A stretch of DNA of 64,000 bases, taken from NCBI GenBank assembly GCA_963665455.1, contig OY762279.1, positions 3,782,001-3,846,000 on the forward strand, written 5' to 3'. The translations under genes and the position numbers were made by a program. Shown here in pieces: positions 25,415 through 32,830 of the stretch. This DNA comes from VXNE01 sp963665455 (GTDB lineage Bacteria; Pseudomonadota; Gammaproteobacteria; Pseudomonadales; Azotimanducaceae). Positions within the stretch are counted from its first letter, which is position 1. Each line of letters starts with the position of its first letter. The notes beneath the pieces were generated by a model. It saw nothing but the letters and a program-made list of their open reading frames with translations. It ran no database searches and had not been told where the DNA came from.

Positions 25415-25506
25415 ATTCGATGGCGCAAGCCATTGAATTTGTGGAGCAAGCCGAAACCGCGCTTTTGGCTTGCGACCTGAACAAGTCCATGGAGGGACTT
25501 GTTCAG
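25415..25506 (+). repeat. Copy A of a ~90-bp dispersed hairpin repeat
   Basis: This 92-bp stretch is roughly 80 percent identical by eye to 43392-43481 on the other strand, with some weaker similarity just upstream of both. It ends in a perfect 12-bp stem, CTGAACAAGTCC (25477-25488) with GGACTTGTTCAG (25495-25506), loop ATGGAG. In both copies a protein-coding gene starts a few tens of bases downstream in the same orientation (here the sulfotransferase-like gene at 25527). Confidence 0.75.
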
Positions 25507-25526
25507 CCCATTTTGGAGGAGAGACC

Positions 25527-26192
25527 GTGACGCTACGCGTGATCGGAGCCGGCTTCGGCCGCACCGGAACCCTGTCCCTCAAGCAGGCCCTCGAGACCCT
25601 GGGGTTCTCGAAGTGCTACCACATGGCGGAGGTGGCGGAGCATCCGTCGCACGTCGCGCTATGGCGTGCCGCGTGGCGGGGCGAGGAACCCTGGGAGGAG
25701 TTGTTCAATGGCTACGCGGCGGCCGTGGACTGGCCCACCGCCGCCTTCTGGCCGCGGCTCATGAGCGTGTATCCGGAGGCGAAGGTCGTGCTCACGGTGC
25801 GCGATGCCGACGGTTGGTTCGCAAGTGCTTCGCGGACCATCTTTCAATCCATGCGGGAGCGCCTGGCCGCGGACCAGGCCCAGCACGAGGAACGCCTCCT
25901 CATGGCGAAGGAGATCATCATCGAGGGAGCCTTCGGCGGCGATATCGCGGACCGCGACCATGCCTTGGCCGTCTACGAAGCCAACATCGCCCGCGTCCAT
26001 CGCGAGGTGCCGGTGGATCGCCTCATCGTGTTCGACGGCAACGACGGCTGGAAGCCCCTGTGCGAGGCGCTCGGCGTGGAGGAACCGGGCGTCCCCTATC
26101 CGCGCATCAACACCTCCGAGGAGTTTCGCGAGCGCTGGCGGGGCGGGGCGCCCACCCGGGTCATGACGCCGCCGGATTCCCGTGGACAATAG
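25527..26192 (+). CDS. Sulfotransferase-family P-loop protein
   Basis: The 221-residue protein opens with VIGAGFGRTGTLSLKQALETLGF, the 5'-phosphosulfate-binding loop of sulfotransferase-like proteins. CYHMAEV and VVLTVRDADGWFASASRTIF (3'-phosphate site) follow, then LIVFDGNDGWKPLCEALG. This layout is that of the small sulfotransferase family protein common in bacteria and protists, whose acceptor is generally unknown. GTG 25527 is preceded by GGAGGAGA at good spacing. The hairpin repeat ends 21 bases upstream and may influence expression. The downstream 176 bp (26193-26368) is AT-rich and holds no gene. Confidence 0.75.
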   Translation: MTLRVIGAGFGRTGTLSLKQALETLGFSKCYHMAEVAEHPSHVALWRAAWRGEEPWEELFNGYAAAVDWPTAAFWPRLMSVYPEAKVVLTVRDADGWFASASRTIFQSMRERLAADQAQHEERLLMAKEIIIEGAFGGDIADRDHALAVYEANIARVHREVPVDRLIVFDGNDGWKPLCEALGVEEPGVPYPRINTSEEFRERWRGGAPTRVMTPPDSRGQ

Positions 26193-26368
26193 CCGAAGTC
26201 GGTATGGGATCGAGCCCCACGCCCTCCGCGCCGGACCACCCGCAGCACGGATGCTATGAATTAAATTTCAAATTCTTAGGCGCGTTTCCGAAGAAAGTAT
26301 CGAGATTTTGGGACCATGGGAACGACATCTCGCACCCCTCGAGCGATCTCCGTCCGCCAAGCCTCGCC

Positions 26369-27466
26369 TCAACCGGGCGACAGACACCTCTTGAACGACC
26401 CAGCCATGTCGGCCAGCAACTCGAAGTAGAGGTCGGGACCGTCCTCGATACCCGCGCCGATGGGATCGACGCTGCCCGCGCGCGCATCGGAGCCCTCGAT
26501 GATGACGTTGACCACGCGATCGTCGAATTGCGGCTCCGCCAGGACGCAGGCGACATCGAGGTCCCCCACCTTCTCGCGTAGCTCGGCGAGGCGCCTTGCG
26601 CCCGGAGAGCGGTCGGCGCTGACGACGGCCGAGCCCACGGCCGTCAGGCCGAAGCGCTCCTCGAAGTGCCGATATGCGTCGTGGAACACGATGAAGGGGC
26701 TGCCCCGGAGGGGAATGGTGTCGGTCGCGATGCGCTCGGCCAGTTCGTCGAGCCGGTCGGCGAACGCCGTCGCGTTCGCCCGATAGGCGTCGGCGTTGCC
26801 GGCGTCCAACGTAGCCAAGGTGTCCGCGACGGCCTGGGCCATCGCGACGCCGTTGACCGGATCGAGCCAGACGTGCATGTCCATCGGGCCAGCGTGCTCC
26901 TCTTCCGCCTCGTCCCCATGATGCGCCTCGCCGTGGTCCGCGTCATGGTCGTCGTGCCCGTGATGGGCCTTCCCGTGCTCCTCCTCGTGCCGCTCTGCTT
27001 CGTGGTGGTGCGCGTCGTGGTGGTCTGCGTCGTCCCCCTCGTCGCCGGCCGCGCCATGTCCCCCGTGATGCCCATGGTCGTGCACCTCGAAGTGTCCACC
27101 TTCCCGCAGCGGCCGATGCACCAAACCCGGCGCCTCGGCGAGCGCAACTACCCGAGCAGCGCCGGCGAGGTTGGCGATGGCACCCGCGAGGGAGGTTTCC
27201 AGGGCGTCGCCGATCCAGAAAACGACCTCCGCGTCCTGAAGCTTGCCGGCGTCGGACGGCCGCAGGCTGAAGTCGTGGGGCGACGAGGCGCCGCGCATGA
27301 TGAGGTGCGGCTCGCCGACGCCCGCCATTACCGCGCTCACGATCGAGTGGACCGGCTTGATGGTGGCCACGACGGGCGGGGGCCCGGCGAGGGCGGGTAG
27401 GGCGAGGAGGCAGGCGAGGGTGCGGATTCCCCCCGCGTTCCGGATGCGGCGGCTCACGGGATGCAT
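26369..27466 (-). CDS. znuA: Zinc ABC transporter substrate-binding protein
   Basis: The 365-residue ZnuA-type (cluster A-I) protein has a signal peptide after MHPVSRRIRNAGG, then VVATIKPVHSIVSAVMAGVG with the first ligand His. A loop of about 70 residues (about 135-205) is extremely rich in His, Asp and Glu, the zinc-sensing loop typical of ZnuA. MDMHVWLDPVNG and FIVFHDAYRHFEERFGL hold further metal ligands. It captures zinc in the periplasm for ZnuB/ZnuC. The gene is divergent from znuC with a 73-bp intergenic region. ATG 27466 gives the family-like start; longer frames are not supported. Confidence 0.92.
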   Translation of the reverse strand: MHPVSRRIRNAGGIRTLACLLALPALAGPPPVVATIKPVHSIVSAVMAGVGEPHLIMRGASSPHDFSLRPSDAGKLQDAEVVFWIGDALETSLAGAIANLAGAARVVALAEAPGLVHRPLREGGHFEVHDHGHHGGHGAAGDEGDDADHHDAHHHEAERHEEEHGKAHHGHDDHDADHGEAHHGDEAEEEHAGPMDMHVWLDPVNGVAMAQAVADTLATLDAGNADAYRANATAFADRLDELAERIATDTIPLRGSPFIVFHDAYRHFEERFGLTAVGSAVVSADRSPGARRLAELREKVGDLDVACVLAEPQFDDRVVNVIIEGSDARAGSVDPIGAGIEDGPDLYFELLADMAGSFKRCLSPG

Positions 27467-27475
27467 GGAAGCCTT

Positions 27476-27506
27476 TTGGTGGCGGATTTGCCAAACCTTG
27501 TACACT
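27476..27506 (+). promoter_or_regulatory. Possible sigma-70 promoter for znuCB
   Basis: TTGGTG (27476-27481) and TACACT (27501-27506) with a 19-bp spacer lie in the short znuA-znuC divergent region, where a Zur operator would be expected. I see no convincing AT-rich Zur palindrome, so regulation by zinc is inferred from the gene set only. Confidence 0.25.
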
Positions 27507-27539
27507 GGGCGCCGCCGCAAGATCAATGGAGGCGGGCAC

Positions 27540-28220
27540 ATGTCGGATGTACCCTCCGCCGAACCGCCTCCGCTGATCGAAGCGCGCGACATCGGCGTAA
27601 AGCGGGGCCCCCGCTGGATCATTCGTCACGTGGACCTGAGCGTCCGGCGTGGCCAACTCGTCTACATCATCGGCGGCAACGGCGCCGGCAAATCGACCTG
27701 CGCCAAGGCCGTCCTCGGGCTCATCGACATCGACGAGGGCCATGTCGCCCGCGCACCGTCCCTGATGGTGGGATACGTCCCCCAACGGCTCGCGGTGACG
27801 CCAACCCTGCCCCTCACGGTGCGCCGCCTCGTGACCCTGACGGGACGCTTTCCGGCGAGCGAGATCGATGCCGCCCTCGCCAACGTGGGGCTCGAACGGC
27901 TGGGCGATCCCCCGGTGACCACGCTCTCGGGCGGCGAGTTCCAACGCTTGCTGCTGGCGCGCGAGCTGCTGCGCCGTCCCGACCTGCTCGTCCTCGACGA
28001 ACCGGACCAGGGGGTGGACGTCGCCGGCGCCGAGGTGCTGCACGCGCAGATCGACGACATTCGCCGCGACCTCGACTGCGGCGTCCTCGTCGTCTCCCAC
28101 GATCTGCAGTTCGCAATGGACACCGGCGACGACTTTTGCGTGCTTGTGCCCCACGAGTACGACGAGCGTCCGGGGATCGGCCGGGATCCGGAACTCATCG
28201 CCGCCACGCGGGAGGAGTGA
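27540..28220 (+). CDS. znuC: Zinc ABC transporter ATP-binding protein
   Basis: The 226-residue ABC ATPase has Walker A GGNGAGKST near residue 47, signature LSGGEFQR, Walker B LLVLDEPDQGVD and the switch His in VVSHDLQFAMD. Zinc/manganese-type context is given by znuA and znuB on either side. The C-terminus (DDFCVLVPHEYDERPGIG) lacks the His/Cys-rich CxxHH tail segment that many ZnuC proteins have. The ATG at 27540 follows an ATGGAGGCGG stretch with a good ribosome site. Confidence 0.9.
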   Translation: MSDVPSAEPPPLIEARDIGVKRGPRWIIRHVDLSVRRGQLVYIIGGNGAGKSTCAKAVLGLIDIDEGHVARAPSLMVGYVPQRLAVTPTLPLTVRRLVTLTGRFPASEIDAALANVGLERLGDPPVTTLSGGEFQRLLLARELLRRPDLLVLDEPDQGVDVAGAEVLHAQIDDIRRDLDCGVLVVSHDLQFAMDTGDDFCVLVPHEYDERPGIGRDPELIAATREE

Positions 28221-28228
28221 CGGAGCTC

Positions 28229-29032
28229 ATGCTCGACGACTTCCTCATGCGCGCACTGCTAGCGGGCTTGGGGCTGGCCCTCGTCACCGGGCCGGCCGGG
28301 TGCTTCGTGGTGTGGCGGCGCATGGCCTATTTCGGGGAGACGATTGCCCACTCGGCCCTGCTCGGCGTCGCCCTGGCGATCCTGAGCGAGCTGCACTTGG
28401 CGCTGGGGGTGTTCGCCACCGCCTCGGTGGTGGTGCTCGTCTTGTTCTACCTGGAACGGCGCGACACCCTCCCAACCGACACGCTGCTCGGCTTGCTCGC
28501 CCACGGCGGTCTCGCGGTGGGGTTGGTGGCGCTCTCGTTCTTTCCGAACATGCGGTTGGACCTACAGGCATTGTTGTTCGGCGACATCCTCGCCGTCTCG
28601 CGCATCGACCTCGCGCTGATCTGGGGCGGCGGGGCGGTGGCCCTGGGCCTGCTCGCCTGGTTGTGGCGTCCGCTGCTGGCGGCGACGGTCAGCGAGGATC
28701 TCGCCCAGGTTGCGGGGTTGCGGCCGGAGCGGGCGCGGCTCCTGTTTGGACTCTTGGTGGCGGCGGTCATCGCGGTGGCGATCAAGATCGTCGGGGTGCT
28801 GCTGATCGTCGCGTTGCTGGTGATTCCGCCGGCGACGGTGCGGCGCTTCGCCTCCAGTCCGGAACGCATGGTCGTCGCCGCCGTCCTCGCCGGGATGGCC
28901 GCCGTGGCCGGAGGCCTCTTCGCCTCGGCGAACTGGGACACGCCATCCGGGCCCTCCATCGTGGTGATGGCCGTGCTGCTCTTCGTGGTGACCCGCTTGC
29001 GGCGGCCCCGCGCCCAGCAGTTCTCATTTTGA
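28229..29032 (+). CDS. znuB: Zinc ABC transporter permease, last codons supplied by an IS end
   Basis: The 267-residue ABC-3 permease has about eight membrane segments, with the opening MLDDFLMRALLAGLGLALVTGPAG and conserved MAYFGETIAHSALLGVALA, plus VGVLLIVALLVIPPATVRRFAS near the C-terminus. Its final residues QQFSF and the stop codon coincide exactly with the left 17-bp terminal repeat of the downstream IS (29015-29031), so the native tail has been replaced. The transmembrane core is complete, so function is probably retained. It starts 8 bases after znuC ends. Confidence 0.9.
   Translation: MLDDFLMRALLAGLGLALVTGPAGCFVVWRRMAYFGETIAHSALLGVALAILSELHLALGVFATASVVVLVLFYLERRDTLPTDTLLGLLAHGGLAVGLVALSFFPNMRLDLQALLFGDILAVSRIDLALIWGGGAVALGLLAWLWRPLLAATVSEDLAQVAGLRPERARLLFGLLVAAVIAVAIKIVGVLLIVALLVIPPATVRRFASSPERMVVAAVLAGMAAVAGGLFASANWDTPSGPSIVVMAVLLFVVTRLRRPRAQQFSF
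29015..29031. repeat. Left terminal inverted repeat of the IS
   Basis: CAGCAGTTCTCATTTTG. It starts on a codon boundary of znuB and codes for the last residues QQFSF and most of the stop. Confidence 0.85.
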
Positions 29033-29102
29033 CGATTGAGGCATTGGGTTTCGGGACTGTCCGAGGTTCGTGGATTTGGCGGCTGGCGGCGTGGTCTGTG
29101 CG

Positions 29103-30392
29103 TCAGGGAGGCTGGGCGGCGGGCCCGCCCGTGGCGAGCAGGCCGATCAGCGCGTTCCAGTCGGGGAACACCTGGTATTCGGTGACGGTGCGCAGGTGCT
29201 CGAACAGGCGGGCGCGGGTGCCGAGGCGCTCGCGGGCCCGTCGCCAAGTGGACTCGGCGACTTCGCACGCGGTGTGCAGGGCGAAGGCGAGCAGGTTGAG
29301 AACGACGAGCACGGCGGCGAGGGTGTCCTTGCCGTGCCCGAAGTTGTGTTCGAGGTGGTAGCCGTGCTGCTTGAGGACGTTGAAGGTCTCGTTCTCGATC
29401 TTCCAGCGGGCGCGGGCGCAGTCGGCGAGTTCGGCGACGTTGTCGCGGTCCACGGGCAGGCTGGTGACGAAGGTTCCGCGGTAGGTGACCTTGCCGCCGG
29501 GCCGCGCGCTGGTGACCTCCAGCCAGTTGACGCGCAGGGCGTCGTCGCCGTCGCGGATGGGCAGGTCCGTCATCCAGCGGTAGCGGTGGGTGCGCCGTTG
29601 CGCGCCGCGGCCCGTCGTGCGGCGGCGCACGGGGATGTCGATGCCGTCGAGGTACTCGTACAGGGTCTTGTGGCTGGCCGGCTTGGCGGTCAGCAGGAAG
29701 TCGCCGCCGGCGTCGAGCATGGCCCGGCAGACGGGCTGGCAGGCGTACAGGTCGTCGCCGAGATAGACCGGGCGCAGTGCGGCGCAGCGGTCGCCGTGGG
29801 ACCGCAGCCAGCGCTTGACCGCCTGGCGCTCGCAGTCCTGCTTGGCCGCGCCGTCCTGCGGCGCGACGAACTCGGGGGGCAGCGGCAGCGACTGCGCCCG
29901 GCCGGGCGCCACGACGGTGGCGGCGACCATCTGGTGGAAGTACTCGGTGCCGCCGTCGCCGCGCTTGCGGGTCGAGCAGTTGTCGCAGTGGATGTTGCGC
30001 GAGCGGAAGAACTCGGTGCCGTCCAGGGCGACCAGCAGGTGGCCGTCGAGGCGGCGCATGGGCGTCAGCGCGCCGCGCGCGTCGAGGTCCTCGACGAGGT
30101 CGTGGAACCGGTCGTCGAAGTGCTCCGGCGGCACGCCGTCGAGCAGTTGCCGGACGTGGTTGTCGCAGGGGATGCGGTCGAGGCCGAACAGGGTGTGCGC
30201 GTTGGAGCGGCGACCGCCCGCGGCGAGCGCGCGCTGGTGCGCCAGGAACGACGGCGACTGCATCAGGAACACCGACAGCGCGGCCATGCCAACGTCCGCC
30301 ATGGCGTAGCGGCGGTTGCGTCCGCGGCGCGGGTCCGGCAGCCCGGCGAAGCATGTCCGCAGCCGGTCGAGATGGCGCGCGAGGAACCTCAC
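29103..30392 (-). CDS. ISNCY-like DDE transposase
   Basis: The 429-residue transposase shows the catalytic first Asp in VALDGTEFFRSRNIHCDNCS, the second in LGDDLYACQPVC, and the Glu in CARARWKIENETFNVLKQHGYHLEHNFGHG. The IHCxxCSTR and HNFGHG elements are characteristic of a large transposase group often annotated ISNCY. Start is GTG 30392, whose GTGA overlaps the TGA of the methylase, so translation is coupled. No frameshift is seen, and the protein looks intact. The open frame upstream to 31214 is only a shadow of the methylase. Confidence 0.88.
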   Translation of the reverse strand: MRFLARHLDRLRTCFAGLPDPRRGRNRRYAMADVGMAALSVFLMQSPSFLAHQRALAAGGRRSNAHTLFGLDRIPCDNHVRQLLDGVPPEHFDDRFHDLVEDLDARGALTPMRRLDGHLLVALDGTEFFRSRNIHCDNCSTRKRGDGGTEYFHQMVAATVVAPGRAQSLPLPPEFVAPQDGAAKQDCERQAVKRWLRSHGDRCAALRPVYLGDDLYACQPVCRAMLDAGGDFLLTAKPASHKTLYEYLDGIDIPVRRRTTGRGAQRRTHRYRWMTDLPIRDGDDALRVNWLEVTSARPGGKVTYRGTFVTSLPVDRDNVAELADCARARWKIENETFNVLKQHGYHLEHNFGHGKDTLAAVLVVLNLLAFALHTACEVAESTWRRARERLGTRARLFEHLRTVTEYQVFPDWNALIGLLATGGPAAQPP

Positions 30393-31075
30393 GGCGCGGC
30401 GCCGGCCTCCACCGCCATGATCGCCGCCAGCACCGCCAGGCGCTCCGCCGCTGGCATCGCCGCGTAGCGCCGGCCCCAGCCATGCGCCTTGCGCTTGACC
30501 GTCTGCCGGTGCGTGAAGTTCCGTCCCGCGCGCGACGCCCAGTGCACGCGGTCCGGCGCGAAGTTGAACCACACCTTCTCGGTGACCACCCCCGCGTGGT
30601 TCATCACCTGCAGCGCCGCGCTGCGCCAGCCGCCCAGCAGCTCGTCGTACAGCGCCGACGGGTATCCCGACACCATCACCGCGCACGGCAGGCCCTTCAG
30701 CAGTTCCAGCAGCGCCGCGTGGTCCGCGTCCTCGTAGTCGTGCCGGTAGCGGCGCCCGGACTTGCGCGCGCCGCGCAGGTACGGCGGGTCGCTGTACACC
30801 AGTTCCGAACCGTCGAACGGGAACCCGGCCAGCCACGCGTGGCAGTCCGCGTGCACCAGCTCCACCGGATGGCCGCATTCGAACGACTCCAGCGCCCGCG
30901 CGTCCAGGTCGATGCCGATGTTGCGCAGCGCCCCCGACTTGCGCTTCATCACCGCGCCGCCGCCCAGGTGCGTTTCGATGTACACCGCGTGCGGCGGCAT
31001 CAGCGCCACCAGCGCCTGCCACAGCCCCGACGTCGCCTTCGATCCGAACCATGGGTTGCCCATGGCCCGCACCAT
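30389..31075 (-). CDS. DNA adenine methylase (D12 class) inside the IS
   Basis: The 228-residue N6-adenine methyltransferase begins NPWFGSKATSGLWQ, the FxGxK SAM site, and has YIETHLGGGAVM and DPPY at residues 96-99 (VYSDPPYLRG). This is the order of D12-class Dam-like enzymes. It lies inside the IS inverted repeats and overlaps the transposase gene by 4 bases, so it is a passenger, not a host gene. No restriction gene accompanies it. It might methylate its own ends or regulate transposition, as Dam does for IS10, but that is inference. ATG 31063 is an alternative start. Confidence 0.85.
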   Translation of the reverse strand: MVRAMGNPWFGSKATSGLWQALVALMPPHAVYIETHLGGGAVMKRKSGALRNIGIDLDARALESFECGHPVELVHADCHAWLAGFPFDGSELVYSDPPYLRGARKSGRRYRHDYEDADHAALLELLKGLPCAVMVSGYPSALYDELLGGWRSAALQVMNHAGVVTEKVWFNFAPDRVHWASRAGRNFTHRQTVKRKAHGWGRRYAAMPAAERLAVLAAIMAVEAGAAP

Positions 31076-31099
31076 AGGGGCGCCGTCCTATGTTGTCAA
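31071..31099 (-). promoter_or_regulatory. Candidate promoter for the methylase-transposase pair
   Basis: Reading on the minus strand, TTGACA (31099-31094) and TATGGT (31076-31071) are separated by 17 bases. Transcription would start near 31064, at ATG 31063, so the message could be leaderless and the methylase would then lack its first four residues. Confidence 0.35.
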
Positions 31100-31142
31100 C
31101 CCGTTCGCGGACGGAATCCCCGACTCCGTTGCCAAGTCGGGC

Positions 31143-31159
31143 CAAAATGAGAACTGCTG
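31143..31159. repeat. Right terminal inverted repeat of the IS
   Basis: CAAAATGAGAACTGCTG, perfect complement of the left repeat. It contains an ATG (31147) in frame with the downstream TolC fragment. Confidence 0.85.
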
Positions 31160-32055
31160 TGGTGCAAACGGGTCGCATGGCGCGGCAGGACGTCACCCAG
31201 ACGCGGGCCAACATCGCCGATCAGGAGCTGCGCGCCGTGGAGGGCCAGATTCGCCTGGACGACGTGCGCCGCGACTTGAACGTCCTGTTGGACCTTGGCG
31301 GCGGCGTACGCGTGACGCCCACGGAGCCGCTGACGGTCGAGCGCGCGAACGTCGACTTGGCGCGTAGCCGGGAGGTCGCGCGGGCGAACTACGTCGACTA
31401 TCAGCAGGCGGTGCTGGCCCTGCGCCGCGCCGACATCGGCCTGATGCTCGCCCGCAACCAGTCGCGGTGGGACCTGTCGCTGAATGCCAGCGCGAATTTT
31501 GAAGGCGCGGGCGACGAACGCGGCGACTCCTTCCGGGACGTTTGGACCGACGCGGGCCGCTACCGGGTGGGGTTGTCGCTGTCCGTTCCGATCACCGGGG
31601 TGGAGTCGCGGCGGCTGCGGCGGCAGCGCGTCGCCGCGGAGCTGGGCCGCCGCCAGGCGGCGTTCTCGCTCGCCAGCGTGGAGCGGGAGATGGACATCGC
31701 CGTGCGCAACGCGGTACGGGCGGTGGAGACCGGCTTCCATCGGCTGGAGTTGGCGCAATCGGCGCTACAGTTGGCGGAGCAGAAGTTCGAGGTCGAGAAG
31801 GGCAAGCTGCAGATGGGGCTGTCGTCGAACTTCCAACTGGCGCAGTACCAGACGGACTTGGCGAACGCGCAGGTCGCGGAGGTGCGCGCCAAGATCGGCT
31901 ACCTGAATGCGGTCACCCGACACGACCGGACGGTCGGCAACCTGCTCGACGCCTGGGGCATCGAGATCACCCAACGCGGCGCTGAGGAACCGCTCACCGA
32001 AATGCGTCGCGCCGGCGGTGCGGCGGCGCAGCCGGCCGGAAGTAGCCGGCGCTAG
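31160..32055 (+). pseudogene. TolC-family outer-membrane protein, 5'-truncated by the IS
   Basis: About 300 residues remain of a protein normally around 450. The retained part shows the TolC internal duplication: coiled-coil helices (TRANIADQELRAVEGQIRLDDVRRDLNVLLDL and later YRVGLSLSVPITGVESRRLRRQR, FHRLELAQSALQLAEQKFEVEK). The N-terminal signal peptide and first beta-hairpin and helices are gone. The remaining frame can begin at ATG 31147 inside the IS end or 31177, but without a signal peptide the product could not reach the outer membrane. It may be the end of an efflux or type I secretion set. Confidence 0.75.
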
Positions 32056-32068
32056 CCCGCGTTTCCCA

Positions 32069-32290
32069 GTGCGCCGTGCATGGGGGCGCACGGTCTTGGG
32101 TGCGAAACCCACCCGGCAAAGGGCCGTTCCAGACGGTAGCAATCGGAACGGTGGTGGACGTAACGAAGCAGCCGAAGCTTCCGACGAAACAGGGTGCGCA
32201 GGGGACTTGGCGATCGCGGAGGCCGCAACGCGCAGCGAACGCCGGGCAGGTCCTCGAAAAGGACGGCGCGGAAGCTGCTCCGCGTCCCAG
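32069..32290 (+). mobile_element. Probable group II intron 5' fragment
   Basis: The segment starts GTGCGCC, the bacterial group II intron 5' form, and folds into nested hairpins: GTGCGCC with GGCGCAC (32069-32075, 32085-32091), TGGGT with ACCCA (32097-32101, 32107-32111), and GTTCC with GGAAC (32126-32130, 32145-32149). Later text such as AAGCTTCCGACGAAAC also recalls domain I of such introns. No reverse transcriptase or intron 3' end follows, so it would be a dead piece. The right limit is approximate. The rest of 32056-32419 holds no gene I can support. Confidence 0.4.
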
Positions 32291-32419
32291 CTCGCCAGGC
32301 GGTGCGCCAGGTTCAGATCGGTGAAGTCCGCCTTGTTGCGTTGACACGATGCCGCGGCGATGTGTCTAATCCGTGACTTGGGTTGGGCACGAGCGGGACC
32401 GCTAGGAACGCGCGAGACG

Positions 32420-32830
32420 ATGCGAAGCACGCTATTTGACCGCTTTGAGTCGGACCGGAACCCCGGCATTGACGCGCTGCTCAATGACTTGGCCGATCTG
32501 CTCGGTGCCCGTCGGCCGTATCCGGGGCGGCTGCCCGGCGTTCTGAACTGGGGATTGGCCATTCCGAAGGGCCTGAGTCCGGGCTCGGGCCAGGATCGAG
32601 AGTATCTGGCGCGGCACATCGAGGATGTCATCCGGGAGTTCGAGCCCCGCCTGTCGGGGGTGCAGGTGTTGGTGTTGGAGCGCCAAGGCGAGTTTGGCTA
32701 CGAGATCGTGGCGAAACGCGTGGATCAAGAGGACCACACGCTGGCCTTGCGCGTCTTGACGCCGCGGCGCGGCGGCGGACTCGGTGCCGATGTCGTCGTG
32801 CTCGGATTTGCAGGCGACGACGCGCGGTGA
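32420..32830 (+). CDS. tssE: T6SS baseplate subunit TssE (gp25-like)
   Basis: The 136-residue protein has the gp25 fold pattern: STLFDRFESD opening, IDALLNDLADLLGARRPYPG, VLNWGLAIPKGLS and the helix DREYLARHIEDVIREFEPRLSGVQV. TssE is the phage gp25 homologue that nucleates sheath assembly on the baseplate together with TssF and TssG. ATG 32420 fits the family start. The stop overlaps the GTG start of tssF (GTGA), so the two are translationally coupled. Confidence 0.88.
   Translation: MRSTLFDRFESDRNPGIDALLNDLADLLGARRPYPGRLPGVLNWGLAIPKGLSPGSGQDREYLARHIEDVIREFEPRLSGVQVLVLERQGEFGYEIVAKRVDQEDHTLALRVLTPRRGGGLGADVVVLGFAGDDAR

Larger units (their letters stand above)
29015..31159 (-). mobile_element. 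2.1-kb ISNCY-like insertion sequence carrying a DNA adenine methylase
   Basis: The element is bounded by perfect 17-bp inverted repeats, CAGCAGTTCTCATTTTG at 29015-29031 and its complement at 31143-31159. It holds two minus-strand genes, a methylase followed by a transposase, overlapping by 4 bases. No target-site duplication is apparent: the left flank reads CCGCGCC and the right flank TGGTGCA. That fits a later deletion or recombination, or an unusual target. It interrupts the end of znuB and removes the 5' part of a TolC-family gene. Family assignment rests on the transposase motifs. Confidence 0.85.

Noticed and set aside
26666..27400. Plus-strand frame with Val-rich hydrophobic runs
   Set aside because: It is the antisense of the His-rich loop of ZnuA, which reads as Val/Met; not a membrane gene.
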